Assembly: GCF_026626705.1 (NCBI RefSeq)
Contig: NZ_JAPNKC010000001.1
Span: 2,480,001 to 2,544,000 of the forward strand
Length of the DNA stretch: 64,000 nt
DNA from: Pyxidicoccus sp. MSG2
GTDB lineage: Bacteria; Myxococcota; Myxococcia; Myxococcales; Myxococcaceae
Reading direction: 5' to 3'
The notes under the pieces were generated by a model that was not told where the DNA came from, made no database searches, and saw only the letters and a program-made list of their open reading frames with translations. The stretch's first letter is position 1, and the number at the start of each line of letters is the position of its first letter. Below, piece after piece: positions 1-8,684 of the stretch. The position numbers were made by a program, and so were the translations under genes.

Positions 1-726
1 TTGCTCGGCTACGCGCACACTTGCACTTGCGAATAACTCCTTTACATCGAAATAGTCCTGCCTGCCGTCTTGGTGCCACCATCTCTCGATTTTCCACCCA
101 TCGTCTACGTGGCTCAGCTTGTCAGGCCGTAAGCCAGCATGTGTAGCTGGATTGACTCGCAATACTTCCATTCGTGCCGTCATTGTAGCCTTGAGAGATT
201 CCCATGAGATTCTTTCGTCACCACTCGGGTCTCGAAGTAGAAACCAGCGGAGTTGGCTGATTTTATATCCTCTTACGACGACGGTGTGATCCCCAAAGTC
301 ACCAGTGTTCCAGCCGATCAGAACAGGAAGTCCTTGGTCTATCGATTCGGCAATGACGTCGAATGTGTTGTCGTGTTTTGTTTCTTGAGCGTGCACGAAC
401 CGGGTCTTATGTCCGTCATGTCTCATGATGCGATTAAGTAGGCGTTTGGCGGTGAGTAGGTGAGAGCCTCCGTAGAACCAACTCGCAAGTGCCTTGTCCG
501 AAGTCGTGTTTACCCCATCTCTTGGGAAGTGCTTGATGAGCGGGTCTTCTACGACGAGCCCTGCCTTTCTTCGGCGATCACCGACCCCAAACATTGATTG
601 ATATTCTGGGTGGAGTGTTGCGAGTAGCATTGCACACGAATAGTACGTGCATAGTCCGTCGTGCGTGCCCTGCCGATAGTCCGGGATATTGAGAAGCTCT
701 ACGCGATCCGCTCGGGATTTTGACAT
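1..726 (-). CDS. C39-like papain-fold cysteine peptidase domain protein, C-terminus off the left edge
   Basis: An open frame of 242 codons runs from an ATG at 726 to the first base of the window without a stop, so the gene is truncated by the window. The N-terminus has the order expected of a C39-like or papain-like peptidase: Gln19, then Cys26 in HDGLCTYYSCAML, His147 in GDHTVVVRGY and Asp166 in LLRDPSG. These fit an oxyanion Gln and a Cys-His-Asp triad. The family covers ABC-transporter leader peptidases and stand-alone housekeeping or toxin-like proteases; the substrate cannot be told. No signal peptide or membrane segment is seen in the visible part. An AGGTG lies 6 bases before the ATG. 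The gene is clearly AT-richer than its neighbours and lies next to transposase debris, which suggests transfer. The frame is certain; the family call is moderate. Confidence 0.7.
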   Translation of the reverse strand, partial: MSKSRADRVELLNIPDYRQGTHDGLCTYYSCAMLLATLHPEYQSMFGVGDRRRKAGLVVEDPLIKHFPRDGVNTTSDKALASWFYGGSHLLTAKRLLNRIMRHDGHKTRFVHAQETKHDNTFDVIAESIDQGLPVLIGWNTGDFGDHTVVVRGYKISQLRWFLLRDPSGDERISWESLKATMTARMEVLRVNPATHAGLRPDKLSHVDDGWKIERWWHQDGRQDYFDVKELFASASVRVAEQ

Positions 727-849
727 GGTTGCACCTGAGTAGAGGTGTCTCTTGATCGTAGTCTCGTGAGAGCGTACCTCACAGTGAAATGAGCTTTCGC
801 GCCAACGCCACGCCGCTCAAGAGCGCCCCTCCACGCGAGGCCCTCCGCA

Positions 850-1165
850 CCAGTCCCCGCAGGCCCCGACTCCCAGCAAGCACCGGCTGCCGGACGGCAC
901 CACGCACCTCCTCTTCACCGGGTTGGAGTTGCTGCGTCGTCTGGCGTCCCTGGTGCCTCCGCCTCGGGCAAACCTCACGAGGTTCCACGGCGTCTTCGCT
1001 CCAGGCGCCAAACTACGGCCATTTCTGGTCCCTCAAACTGGTGCGGAGGAGGCGCACGCGGGGATTGAGGCAGCGGCCAGGAAGCTGCGGATGCAGGAGA
1101 GGACACCGCGAGTAGACCGGGCAGAGTTGCTCAGCAGGTCGTTCGACTTCGACGTGTTCGCCTGC
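850..1165 (+). pseudogene. IS91-family (Y2) transposase C-terminal remnant
   Basis: In one frame this stretch reads LPDGTTHLLFTGLELL, then RRLASLVPPPRANLTRFHGV and FAPGAKLRPFLVP, and later PRVDRAELLSRSFDFDVFAC. This is the conserved C-terminal part of IS91/IS801-type transposases, where the protein reads ...LVPPPR...L.R.HGV.AP...R..VVP, followed by a WA.LL.R.F..DV..C segment. The catalytic HUH and tyrosine region is absent, and no start codon with a ribosome site precedes it. It is therefore a decayed fragment. It runs directly into a fragment of an unrelated gene at about 1165. Confidence 0.6.
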
Positions 1166-1462
1166 GTGAGGCGCGCGCGCTGCGCAACCTCGTCGAGCGC
1201 CTCAACCTGCTGAGAGGCGACGGTCCACTCACGCTCGGGCCGGAGACTGTCCACGGCCCCTCGGCGACGGCAACGCCCCTGCGCCCCACCGCTGGGAGAC
1301 AAGAGCTACCGCGAGCACGTGGAGGACTTCGAGCGGGACCCCATCCGCGCGGCGCTGCAACAGGGCGAGAGCATCGCGGGGGCCGCGCGGCTGCTCCAGG
1401 TGGACCGGGGCAACCTCTACCGGCGAATCAAGGCGCTCGGGCTCTCGGGTCCTGAGTCGTGA
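1166..1462 (+). pseudogene. NtrC-type sigma-54 activator, C-terminal remnant with frameshift
   Basis: From about 1170 one frame reads ALRNLVERLNLLRGDGPLTL, the end of the AAA+ domain of sigma-54-dependent activators (normally VRELRNLVERL). Near 1290 the homology moves forward one frame and reads DFERDPIRAALQQGESIAG, then AARLLQVDRGNLYRRIKALG to a TGA at 1460-1462. This is the Fis-type helix-turn-helix that ends such proteins. The frameshift and loss of the receiver and most of the AAA+ domain make it a pseudogene. The upstream junction with the IS91-like fragment lies around 1165. Confidence 0.6.
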
Positions 1463-1580
1463 TGCTACAGCTGAAGGTCCGTGACATTTGACACCTGTCC
1501 GGACGCCTGTTCCCATCGAGGAGCTCGGAATGCCCGAGGAGAAGGCCAGCCATCCAGGCTGTCCAGGCGGAGGAAGCCAC

Positions 1581-1982
1581 GTGAAGACGAAGAACCTGCT
1601 GGCGGGTTGCGTGCTGGTTGGGCTGATGGCGGGCACTGCGGCATGGGCAGGGCTGAAGGAAACCAACCTCGTCGCGGTCTACAATGACGGTCTCACTGGC
1701 ACTGCCTATGGGTCCTATGGCTCGGCTCGCGCCAGCGCCGATTCGATGCAATACATCGGCTGCACCCTGAGGGCGTACAGCAATGGCACCAATCGCATCT
1801 CCTGCGAGGCACGGGACGCGAATGGCAACGCGGGGTATTGCACGTCCTCCTCGCCTGGGATGGTGAACGCGATCATGTCCCAGTCGGGTGACGCGTACCT
1901 CTACTTCCAATGGGACAAGACCGGTACCTGCACGCACCTCTTCGTGAGCACGCTGTCGTCGCAGACTCCGCTCCAGCCGTAG
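1581..1982 (+). CDS. Small secreted protein, function unknown
   Basis: 133 residues from a GTG start preceded by GGAGGAAG at 1568-1575. The first 23 residues form a clear Sec signal peptide (KTKNLL..., a hydrophobic core, cut likely after TAAWA). The mature part is about 110 residues with four cysteines (YIGCTLRAY, RISCEAR, AGYCTSS, TGTCTHLF), likely two disulfides in an exported protein. I recognise no domain; repeated Ser/Thr/Gly and aromatic spacing suggests a beta-rich fold. The next gene starts 24 bases downstream with its own ribosome site, so the two are probably one operon. A longer frame starting at 1488 is possible, but it would hide the signal peptide. Confidence 0.75.
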   Translation: MKTKNLLAGCVLVGLMAGTAAWAGLKETNLVAVYNDGLTGTAYGSYGSARASADSMQYIGCTLRAYSNGTNRISCEARDANGNAGYCTSSSPGMVNAIMSQSGDAYLYFQWDKTGTCTHLFVSTLSSQTPLQP

Positions 1983-2006
1983 CAACGTCGCCGCCAGGAG
2001 CCTTCC

Positions 2007-2546
2007 TTGCCGCTGACCTCGTTGAAACAGGCGCTGCCGATACTGCTCGCGACGCTCATGCTGGGCGTCGCCCTGGGATGGTTCGCCGGGCGCGCCGCAC
2101 CTCCTCCCGACCCGCGAACTGACGAGGTGCTGCGCCATCTCGAAGGACAGCAAGCGCTGCTGGAGGCGCTCCCGGCGCGGCTGGCGGCTCAGGCTGCCTC
2201 GCAACAGGTGAGGTGCGCGGTGGCCTCCTCCTCCGGTGCCGGAGTGGATGCCGCCGAGCTGCGGGCGGAGCTGGCACGGCTGCGGGAGGAGTCGGGGGGC
2301 ACGGCTCGGAGCGAGCCACCCCGGAAGCCCGAGCCGTCACCCCAGGCAGTGGCCGCGCAACGGCAGGGTCACCAGCTCATCGAGGACGCCACACGCTCCG
2401 GCCAATGGAGGGCCGAGGACGCACAGGCCCTGCGACAGCTGCTCATCGACATGAACGATGCCCAGCGCGACGAAGTCACCCAGCGGCTCGTCGTGCAGCT
2501 CAACGAGGGCAAGCTGAAGACCCTGGTTCGGGGCCCCATCTTCTAG
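2007..2546 (+). CDS. Membrane-anchored protein with Ala/Arg/Glu-rich coiled region
   Basis: 179 residues from a TTG start with AGGAG at 1996-2000. Residues 7-25 (ALPILLATLMLGVALGWFAG) form one membrane segment. The following part is rich in Ala, Leu, Glu and Arg in heptad-like spacing (LRAELARLREE), consistent with a short coiled coil. A Pro-rich stretch and a helical C-terminal domain (about residues 115-179) follow. No catalytic motif is visible. It sits just after a small secreted protein and converges on the dipeptidase gene, with only 10 bases between stop codons. A scaffolding or anchoring role is a guess. Confidence 0.7.
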   Translation: MPLTSLKQALPILLATLMLGVALGWFAGRAAPPPDPRTDEVLRHLEGQQALLEALPARLAAQAASQQVRCAVASSSGAGVDAAELRAELARLREESGGTARSEPPRKPEPSPQAVAAQRQGHQLIEDATRSGQWRAEDAQALRQLLIDMNDAQRDEVTQRLVVQLNEGKLKTLVRGPIF

Positions 2547-2556
2547 CCGCCTGGCA

Positions 2557-4614
2557 CTACGGCACGGTGGCGCCCCTGGCCTCGGCGCGCTCCCAGACCT
2601 GGATGTAGCCCTCGGCCGAGTTCATCAGCGGATCCAGGTCCAGGCTCCGGAGGCCCTGGCGGTGCAGGTCCGCGATGAAGTCCGGGAGCATGCCGACGTG
2701 CGCCAGGCCATCCTCGTTGATGTCGAAGACCTTGTTGCCCACCACGCTGCGCTCCAGCTTCGTGGGGCTGTTCTCCACCGCGATGCTCAGCGGGTAGCGC
2801 GTGCGGGCCACCTGCTGGGCGGAGCTGCCGCCGTGGCACGCCTCGCCGCCGAAGCGCGGGCCCGGCAGGCCGGCCAGGCCGTTGAAGTCCGTGCCGAAGC
2901 CCACCGCCATCCCGCTCTGCTGCTGCGTGAGATAGAGGTACGCCTGCGCCCAGCTCTGTGAGGTGTTGCCGCACTGGTGCTCCACCACCGGCTGGCCCGA
3001 GCCGCGCCAGGTGGGTACCTCGTCTCGCGAGCCCTGCTCCACGATGAGCGACACCATGCCTCCCACGTTGCGGATGCGCTGGAGCTGCGCGGCCTTGAGG
3101 CTGCCCTCGTGACGCTTGCCGCCGCGGGCCGTGTCGAACAGCGTGGTGTGGCCGCTCACCACCGGGTAGCCGTAGGGCTCCACCATCGCCAGCGTGTCGT
3201 CGAAGGCCAGCTTCGACATGTGGTCGATGTCGATGAGCATCTTCCGGCGCATCATCCCGCGCACCAGCGTGCGGCCCAGGCTCGTGAGCCCCTGCGCGCC
3301 GCAGATGGGAGCCCGGGTGATGTCCCGCTTGTACTCGTAGCCCTCCTGGGAGCAGTCGCGCGAGTCGCCCTCGGTGATGAGGTTGGTGAGCGCCGGTCCG
3401 CCGAAGGCGTTCTGCTTGAAGTGGACGGGGAACAGGTGACGCAGGCCCAGCGCCTGGTAGGAGTCCAGCCGCGACTCCACGTACTCGGCCGTGCACGAGC
3501 CGCCGCGGCGACAGTCGAAGAGGTAGTCCACCTCCGCGCCCAGCACCACCGCCAGCTTGCCCTGGGCGATGACGGCGCGAGCCTCCGCCGGCGACTTCAC
3601 GATGCGGTACCAGCCCTGCCCCGCGCCTCCGGCCTTCGAGTCGATGTAGCTCTGCATGGTGTAGGCCTCGGCGACCTGCAGATCCACCGCCTCCATGTCC
3701 TCGCCAGTGCGGCCCGGCGCCTTCTCCGCGTAGATGGGGGCGCCGAGCAGGTCCTGGTTGTTGACGGCCAGCATCACCATCAGCCGCAGCCCCCCCTGCA
3801 CGGCGCGGTAGAGCCAGTCCTCGTACATGGACTGGTGGGTGTAGCTGTTCCAGCGCGGCCAGCCGTCGTACTGCGGGTAGCCGCCCACCAGGTGCCCCAC
3901 GCCGCCGGTGCCATAGCCCAGGGTGGCCATGATGCTGCCGAAGGAGTCTCGCGTGCCCCCAGGCCCGTGGACGCTGTTGCACCAGGGCAGCGCGGTGGAC
4001 AGGGGACCATGGGCCTTGCCGAAGAAGGCCTTGCCCCCGAAGGCCAGGTTGGCGAACTGGTGCGAGTGCAGATCCGCGAAGCCCTTCACGGGCGCCTTGC
4101 AGTAACAGGTGACGGCGGTGTCTCCCTGGTCGGCGGCCACATCATCGCAGGACAGACAGGAGCCCGCGTGCGGGCCGCTCGTGACCTGGCCCTTCACGCA
4201 CGCGCCGCGCTGGCCCCAGTTGGCGTCGCGGTTGGCGCAGAAGGCATCGCAGCTCACCGCCCCGTTGTTGCCTGGCTTCGAAAAGGTGCCCGCGGGGGGA
4301 GTGGAGCTGCACTCCGTCACCGGGGAGCAGGCGGTATCGCCCACCTCGAACTCGCCCCACATGCCGGAAGTGCCCTTGTTCACGCAGCGGGTGGGGTGCA
4401 GGAAGGCATAACCAGACACGGTGGCGCCGGTGGCCTGGCACGCGCTCTCCCACGAGGTGTTGGGCGGCACGTTCAGCAACTGCGCCGAGTACTGGCGCCG
4501 GCCCGAGTCCGTGCACCGGTCCTTCTGGAACGTGCCCCAATAGGGAGCGGCGACTGCCGAGGAGGCGGTACACAGCATCCACCCCAACACGGTGAAGCGA
4601 AGCATGCTCGTCAT
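2557..4614 (-). CDS. Secreted M19-type (renal dipeptidase-like) metallopeptidase
   Basis: 685 residues from ATG 4614, preceded by TGGAG. A signal peptide (LGWMLCTASSAVAA) leads a Cys-rich region of about 170 residues (11 or more Cys), then an amidohydrolase-fold domain. Landmarks match peptidase M19 in order: ADLHSHQ (first metal site), AVVLGAEVDYL (bridging Glu), VHFKQNAFGG, MLIDIDHMS, YPVVSGHTTLF, GGMVSLIV, GFGTDFNGL and MLPDFIADL. M19 enzymes hydrolyse dipeptides, including D-amino-acid and beta-lactam-like substrates, with two zinc ions. The protein is much longer than the usual 350-400 residues because of the Cys-rich front part and inserts. It lies 23 bases after the RCC1 lipoprotein gene, so the two are likely co-transcribed. 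The same frame runs upstream to 5019, but that part lies inside the neighbour. Confidence 0.8.
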   Translation of the reverse strand: MTSMLRFTVLGWMLCTASSAVAAPYWGTFQKDRCTDSGRRQYSAQLLNVPPNTSWESACQATGATVSGYAFLHPTRCVNKGTSGMWGEFEVGDTACSPVTECSSTPPAGTFSKPGNNGAVSCDAFCANRDANWGQRGACVKGQVTSGPHAGSCLSCDDVAADQGDTAVTCYCKAPVKGFADLHSHQFANLAFGGKAFFGKAHGPLSTALPWCNSVHGPGGTRDSFGSIMATLGYGTGGVGHLVGGYPQYDGWPRWNSYTHQSMYEDWLYRAVQGGLRLMVMLAVNNQDLLGAPIYAEKAPGRTGEDMEAVDLQVAEAYTMQSYIDSKAGGAGQGWYRIVKSPAEARAVIAQGKLAVVLGAEVDYLFDCRRGGSCTAEYVESRLDSYQALGLRHLFPVHFKQNAFGGPALTNLITEGDSRDCSQEGYEYKRDITRAPICGAQGLTSLGRTLVRGMMRRKMLIDIDHMSKLAFDDTLAMVEPYGYPVVSGHTTLFDTARGGKRHEGSLKAAQLQRIRNVGGMVSLIVEQGSRDEVPTWRGSGQPVVEHQCGNTSQSWAQAYLYLTQQQSGMAVGFGTDFNGLAGLPGPRFGGEACHGGSSAQQVARTRYPLSIAVENSPTKLERSVVGNKVFDINEDGLAHVGMLPDFIADLHRQGLRSLDLDPLMNSAEGYIQVWERAEARGATVP

Positions 4615-4637
4615 GTGGTGACTCCAGGGGCCGCGCA

Positions 4638-6875
4638 TCACCAGAGCTGGAGCGGCGTCGGGGAGAATCCCGACTTGCCGTTTCCAAACTGTCCGTAGAG
4701 GTTCAAGCCCCAGGCGTAGACGGTGCCATTCGCCCGCACCGCCAGCGAGTGATAGTGGCCCGCGGACAGGGCCACCACGCCGGGGAAGCCCGGCACCTTG
4801 ACCGCCGTCACGCGGGTGGTCCGCGTCGCGTCCCCCAACTGGCCATAGGTATTGATGCCCCAGGCCGAGAGGGTGCCATCCGATATCAGGGCCAACGAGT
4901 AGCGCTCGCCCGCCGCCAGGGCCGTCGCCCCGGCGACGCCTGGCACCTGGACGGGCAGCAGTCGCCGGGTCACCGTCCCGTCCCCCAGCTGGCCATAGGC
5001 ATTGTCGCCCCAGGCCCACACGGTGCCCCCCGTCTTCACCGCCAGCGAGTGGTCGGGGCCCGCCGCCAGGGCCACCGCGCCGGTGAGGCTCGTCACCCGG
5101 ACCGGCGCCAGCCGCTGGGTGGTCGTCCCATTTCCCAGCTGGCCATAGCTGTTGGAGCCCCAGGCCCAGACGCTGCCGTCCGACCTCAGCGCCAGCGCGT
5201 GGGATGCGCCGGGGGCCGTCGCCACGGCCGTCACTCCGGTGAGGCCGGACACCTGGACGGGCGTCGACCGGGAGATGCCCGTTCCATCCCCCACCTGGCC
5301 CTGCGAGTTGGCGCCCCAGGCCCAGAGGGTGCCGTCCGTCTTCAGCGCCAGCGAGAAGCCGCTGCCCACGGCCACGGCCCTCACGCCGGTGAGCCCCGCC
5401 ACCTGGATGGGAACCGGGCTCGCGGTGGTGCTCCCATCGCCCAGCTGCCCCTGGGCATTGTCGCCCCAGGCCCAGACGGTGCCGTCCGTCTTCACCGCCA
5501 GCGAGTGGGATCTCCCCGTCGACACGTCGGCGACACCCGTGAGCCCGGGGACCTGGGTGGGCGTCACCTGCCGCGTGACGGTTCCATCTCCCAGCTGCCC
5601 CGAGCTGTTGTTCCCGGAGCTCCAGACGGTGCCGTCCGTCTTCAACACCAGCGAGTGATACAGGCCTCCCACGGCCCGCTGGGCGCCGGTGAACTGGGTG
5701 GCGGAGGGGTACGCAGCCTCGGCGGCGCCCAGGTTCCCGTACTCCAACGTGTCGTGACGGCCCCAGGCCCAGGCGGTGCCGTCCTGCTTCAGCACCAGTG
5801 AGTGATAGCGGCCCACCCCCAGGGCCGTCACGTTGGTGAGGCCCGACACCTGCGTGGGCGTCAGCTTGATGCCGCCGGTCCCATCTCCCATCAGCCCATA
5901 GGAGTTGCTGCCCCAGGCCCAGACGGTGCCGTCCGTCTTCAACGCCACCGAATAGTGTTCGCCCGAGTCCATGAACGCGACGCCGGTGAGGCCGGGAATC
6001 TGCGTGGGCGTCAGCCGCCGGCTCATCGTCGCATCCCCGAGCCCGAGCACGCCGTACAGGTTGTCACCCCAGACCCAGGCGGTGCCATCCGACTTCACCG
6101 CCATGACGTGGGAGTGACCTGCATTCAAGACCACCACGCCGGTGAGACCCGGCACCTGCGCGGGCGTCAGCCGGCTCGTGGTCGTCCCATTCCCCAGCTG
6201 CCCGTACGTGTTGTCGCCCCAGGCCCAGACGGTGCCGTCCGCCCTCAGCGCCACCGAGAAGGCATAGCCTCCCGACACGGCCGTCGCCAGGGACAGGCCC
6301 GGCACCTGCGCGGGCGTCAGCCGCTGGGTGGTCGTCCCATCCCCGAGCTGCCCCTCGGTATTGCGCCCCCAGGCCCAGACGGTGCCGTCCGACTTCAGCG
6401 CCAGCGAGTGACTGAAGCTCCCCGCCAGGGCCGCCACGCCGGTGAGGCCCGGCACCTGCTTGGGCGAAAGCCGCCCGGTGGTCGTGCCATCACCCAACTG
6501 CCCGTAGGTGTTGTAGCCCCACACCCACGCGGTGCCATCCGCTCTCCGCGCGAGCGAGTAGCCGCTGCCCACCGCCACCGCCGTCACGCCGGTGAGGCCC
6601 GGCACCTGCGCGGGCGTCCCCCGGTGGGTGGTCGTCCCATCCCCGAGGTCTCCTCCATAGTTGATGCCCCAGGACCACACCGACCCGTCCGGCTTCAACA
6701 CCAGGTTGTGGGACTCCACCGCGAGCGTGCCCTGCGCCGCCAGTCTCCACTGCTGCGTCCGTCCCTCCTCCGTGCCCGGGAGCGGCTCCCCGTCCCCACA
6801 GCTGAACCCCGCCACCACGCACACCAGCCAGACGGCCCTGACGACAGAGGACACGGCGTGATTCCTTGCGCTCAT
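4638..6875 (-). CDS. RCC1-repeat lipoprotein (about 14 repeats)
   Basis: 745 residues from ATG 6875, chosen because CAGGAGGG stands just before it and a lipoprotein signal follows (VCVVAGFSCGDG). The rest is about 14 units of roughly 50 residues with the RCC1/BLIP-II signature: a VWAWG.N..GQLGDGT core, then TP.QVPGLTGV, then a short strand and H.LALK.DG. Each RCC1 blade is a four-stranded sheet and seven blades close a propeller, so 14 units would suit two propellers. Eukaryotic RCC1 is a nucleotide exchanger, but bacterial secreted versions are usually binding proteins (for example BLIP-II, a beta-lactamase inhibitor). Being upstream of a secreted M19 peptidase, it may bind or control cell-surface substrates; this is inference. 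One blade (around 5700-5790) is diverged, with CATTCAA-like spacing changes and VWSSG in the following unit. Confidence 0.9.
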   Translation of the reverse strand: MSARNHAVSSVVRAVWLVCVVAGFSCGDGEPLPGTEEGRTQQWRLAAQGTLAVESHNLVLKPDGSVWSWGINYGGDLGDGTTTHRGTPAQVPGLTGVTAVAVGSGYSLARRADGTAWVWGYNTYGQLGDGTTTGRLSPKQVPGLTGVAALAGSFSHSLALKSDGTVWAWGRNTEGQLGDGTTTQRLTPAQVPGLSLATAVSGGYAFSVALRADGTVWAWGDNTYGQLGNGTTTSRLTPAQVPGLTGVVVLNAGHSHVMAVKSDGTAWVWGDNLYGVLGLGDATMSRRLTPTQIPGLTGVAFMDSGEHYSVALKTDGTVWAWGSNSYGLMGDGTGGIKLTPTQVSGLTNVTALGVGRYHSLVLKQDGTAWAWGRHDTLEYGNLGAAEAAYPSATQFTGAQRAVGGLYHSLVLKTDGTVWSSGNNSSGQLGDGTVTRQVTPTQVPGLTGVADVSTGRSHSLAVKTDGTVWAWGDNAQGQLGDGSTTASPVPIQVAGLTGVRAVAVGSGFSLALKTDGTLWAWGANSQGQVGDGTGISRSTPVQVSGLTGVTAVATAPGASHALALRSDGSVWAWGSNSYGQLGNGTTTQRLAPVRVTSLTGAVALAAGPDHSLAVKTGGTVWAWGDNAYGQLGDGTVTRRLLPVQVPGVAGATALAAGERYSLALISDGTLSAWGINTYGQLGDATRTTRVTAVKVPGFPGVVALSAGHYHSLAVRANGTVYAWGLNLYGQFGNGKSGFSPTPLQLW

Positions 6876-6990
6876 GGACACCCTCCTGGAGGTACGGCGG
6901 GCATTTCCGTACTCCAGTTGCACCTTCAACAGGAAGGGCCATCCCGATTTTTCTGTATGTGATTCCAGCCGCGCGCCGACTTCTTCCGTA

Positions 6991-7024
6991 TCACTGTCGC
7001 GGATGAGGTCCGCGGCGACAGTGA
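6991..7024 (-). terminator. Stem-loop after the Ser/Thr kinase gene
   Basis: Perfect 10-base inverted repeat (TCACTGTCGC / GCGACAGTGA) with a 14-base loop, 38 bases past the kinase stop and before the RCC1 gene. There is no strong T-run on the minus strand, so it could be a terminator or an RNA-stabilising hairpin. Confidence 0.45.
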
Positions 7025-7061
7025 CCTCAGGGCACGGCCTTTCTCACCGCGGCCCTACCCG

Positions 7062-8501
7062 CTATGGAGCGTCGTCGCGATCCGTGGGTCCTGAGGTGGA
7101 AGGGCGTGGCAGTGCCATGATAGGGACGTAGCACGCGCCCCTGTACGCAAAGCCGTCCGCGGCTCCGCATGCCTTCAAATCCACAGACAACTTCACCCAG
7201 CAGCCGCCGTTGATTGCGACCAGTTCCTTACCAGGGCATCGGCCTTCACCATCGGGTCTGCGCTGAGCTGGGAAGGGCTTCGGCGGCAACTCAGCCCGGA
7301 TGGACGACCACATGGAGGGTGCGCGCTCGGAAGCGACGGGTGCCGTCAGCGCGACGTCTCCGACGGCGACCGCGCCTCCATCCTTCGCCTCTTCCCTCTC
7401 CGCGACGTGTGTCTTCTCGAACGGCTCGATGGACCACGTGCTCAACAACACTCCCGCGCCAAGGGCCAGGGATGCACCGAAGCTGGCCGCCACGAACCGT
7501 GGCCGCCTCGCCACGCGATGAGGTGGCTGCACCGTGACGCGCTGGAGCGGAGGAAAGAGGCCCGCGGGCCTCGCCTCCTCCCCGGTGAAGAGAGGCACGT
7601 CCGCTTCAGGCCCCGCCTTCCGTGCGGCCTGATCCAGCGCTTCGGCCACCTCCTTCGCACTGCCCCGCGCCTCCAGTTGAGGCGAGAGCATCCGGGACAC
7701 CAGGGCGCTCAGCTCCGGAACACAGCGGGCGTTGCTCGTGCTGGCAGTCCAGAGCGCCAGCTTCTCCGGGTGCCAGAGCCAGGCGTCTTCGGCACGCGGA
7801 TACGTCGCGGGAGGGTACTTGCCGGTGACGAGCCGGTAGGCCGTGACACCCAGGGCGAAGACGTCATCGGCGGGGCCGGGCGCATAGGCGGCGGGGGGAG
7901 GCTTGCCGGAGCGCAGCAGCACGAAGCGCCAGGCCTCGGGAGCGCGGTAGACGGGAGTGTCGGGAGGAAACAGCTGATACGTCAGCGTGGAAGCGCCCAG
8001 GTGGTGCCCCGAGCCGAAGTCCATGAGGAAGGGCTGTCCGTCCGCACGTCGCACCCGGACGTTTTCACCCTTCACATCCCGGTGGAGGCCTCCGGCCGAA
8101 TGAGTGGCGTCCAGTGCCCGCGCCAACCGGGCAAGGAGGAGGAGCACCTGCCGTGACGACGGGCGCTGCGCCACGGCCCAGTCATAGAGCGGCACGCCCT
8201 CGACCCATTCCATGACGAGCCAGGCGTGGGACGCGCCGTCGCGTTGCTGCCACTGTCCGTGGTCGAAGAGACGCGGAACAGCGGGATGGTGGACGCGGGA
8301 GAGCAGCTCGGCCTCACGTACGAAGCGGGCATTGCCGGGGTGCAGGGCCAGCTTGAAGGCCACGACGCCCGGAGTTTCCTCCAGGCTCTCGGCCCGGTAG
8401 ACAACGCCATAGGTGCCCAGGCCGCACTGCTCCAGCAGTCGCCAGCGGCCGATGACCGTCCCCGGGGGCCGGCTTGTCGGATTGAGGTATTCGGACTCCA
8501 T
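7062..8501 (-). CDS. Membrane-anchored eukaryote-like Ser/Thr protein kinase
   Basis: 479 residues from ATG 8501. The kinase domain covers about residues 20-300: glycine loop CGLGTYGVVY, ATP-binding Lys50, catalytic HRDVKGEN (140-147) and DFG (161-163), then a YRAPE APE-motif variant. The key catalytic residues are intact. A single membrane segment follows near residue 340 (FVAASFGASLALGAGVLLST), then about 115 residues outside with paired Cys (CPGKELV, GGCWVKL, KACGAAD, GACYVPI). This is a common myxobacterial kinase layout. The outside part likely senses or docks; the target is unknown. The gene is followed by the RCC1/M19 pair on the same strand with 186 bases between, so separate promoters are likely. 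Confidence 0.9.
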   Translation of the reverse strand: MESEYLNPTSRPPGTVIGRWRLLEQCGLGTYGVVYRAESLEETPGVVAFKLALHPGNARFVREAELLSRVHHPAVPRLFDHGQWQQRDGASHAWLVMEWVEGVPLYDWAVAQRPSSRQVLLLLARLARALDATHSAGGLHRDVKGENVRVRRADGQPFLMDFGSGHHLGASTLTYQLFPPDTPVYRAPEAWRFVLLRSGKPPPAAYAPGPADDVFALGVTAYRLVTGKYPPATYPRAEDAWLWHPEKLALWTASTSNARCVPELSALVSRMLSPQLEARGSAKEVAEALDQAARKAGPEADVPLFTGEEARPAGLFPPLQRVTVQPPHRVARRPRFVAASFGASLALGAGVLLSTWSIEPFEKTHVAEREEAKDGGAVAVGDVALTAPVASERAPSMWSSIRAELPPKPFPAQRRPDGEGRCPGKELVAINGGCWVKLSVDLKACGAADGFAYRGACYVPIMALPRPSTSGPTDRDDAP

Positions 8502-8684
8502 GAATTGCCTCGCAGGCGGTCCACTCCGCGCACGGTCAGACTACTCGCAAGGTCCTCGACACCCAAGGCAATCCGTCAGGTGGACCGTGGCATGAGCCGG
8601 CTCGTCGACCCCGTCGCCTGCTGGGCAGCATGGGTCGGAGTCGTGTGAGCGAAGCCGGGGCCAGCTCCCGTCGTCCGGGCGACG

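Noticed and set aside
4749..6962. Plus-strand open frames opposite the RCC1 gene
   Set aside because: Repetitive shadows of the RCC1 repeats.
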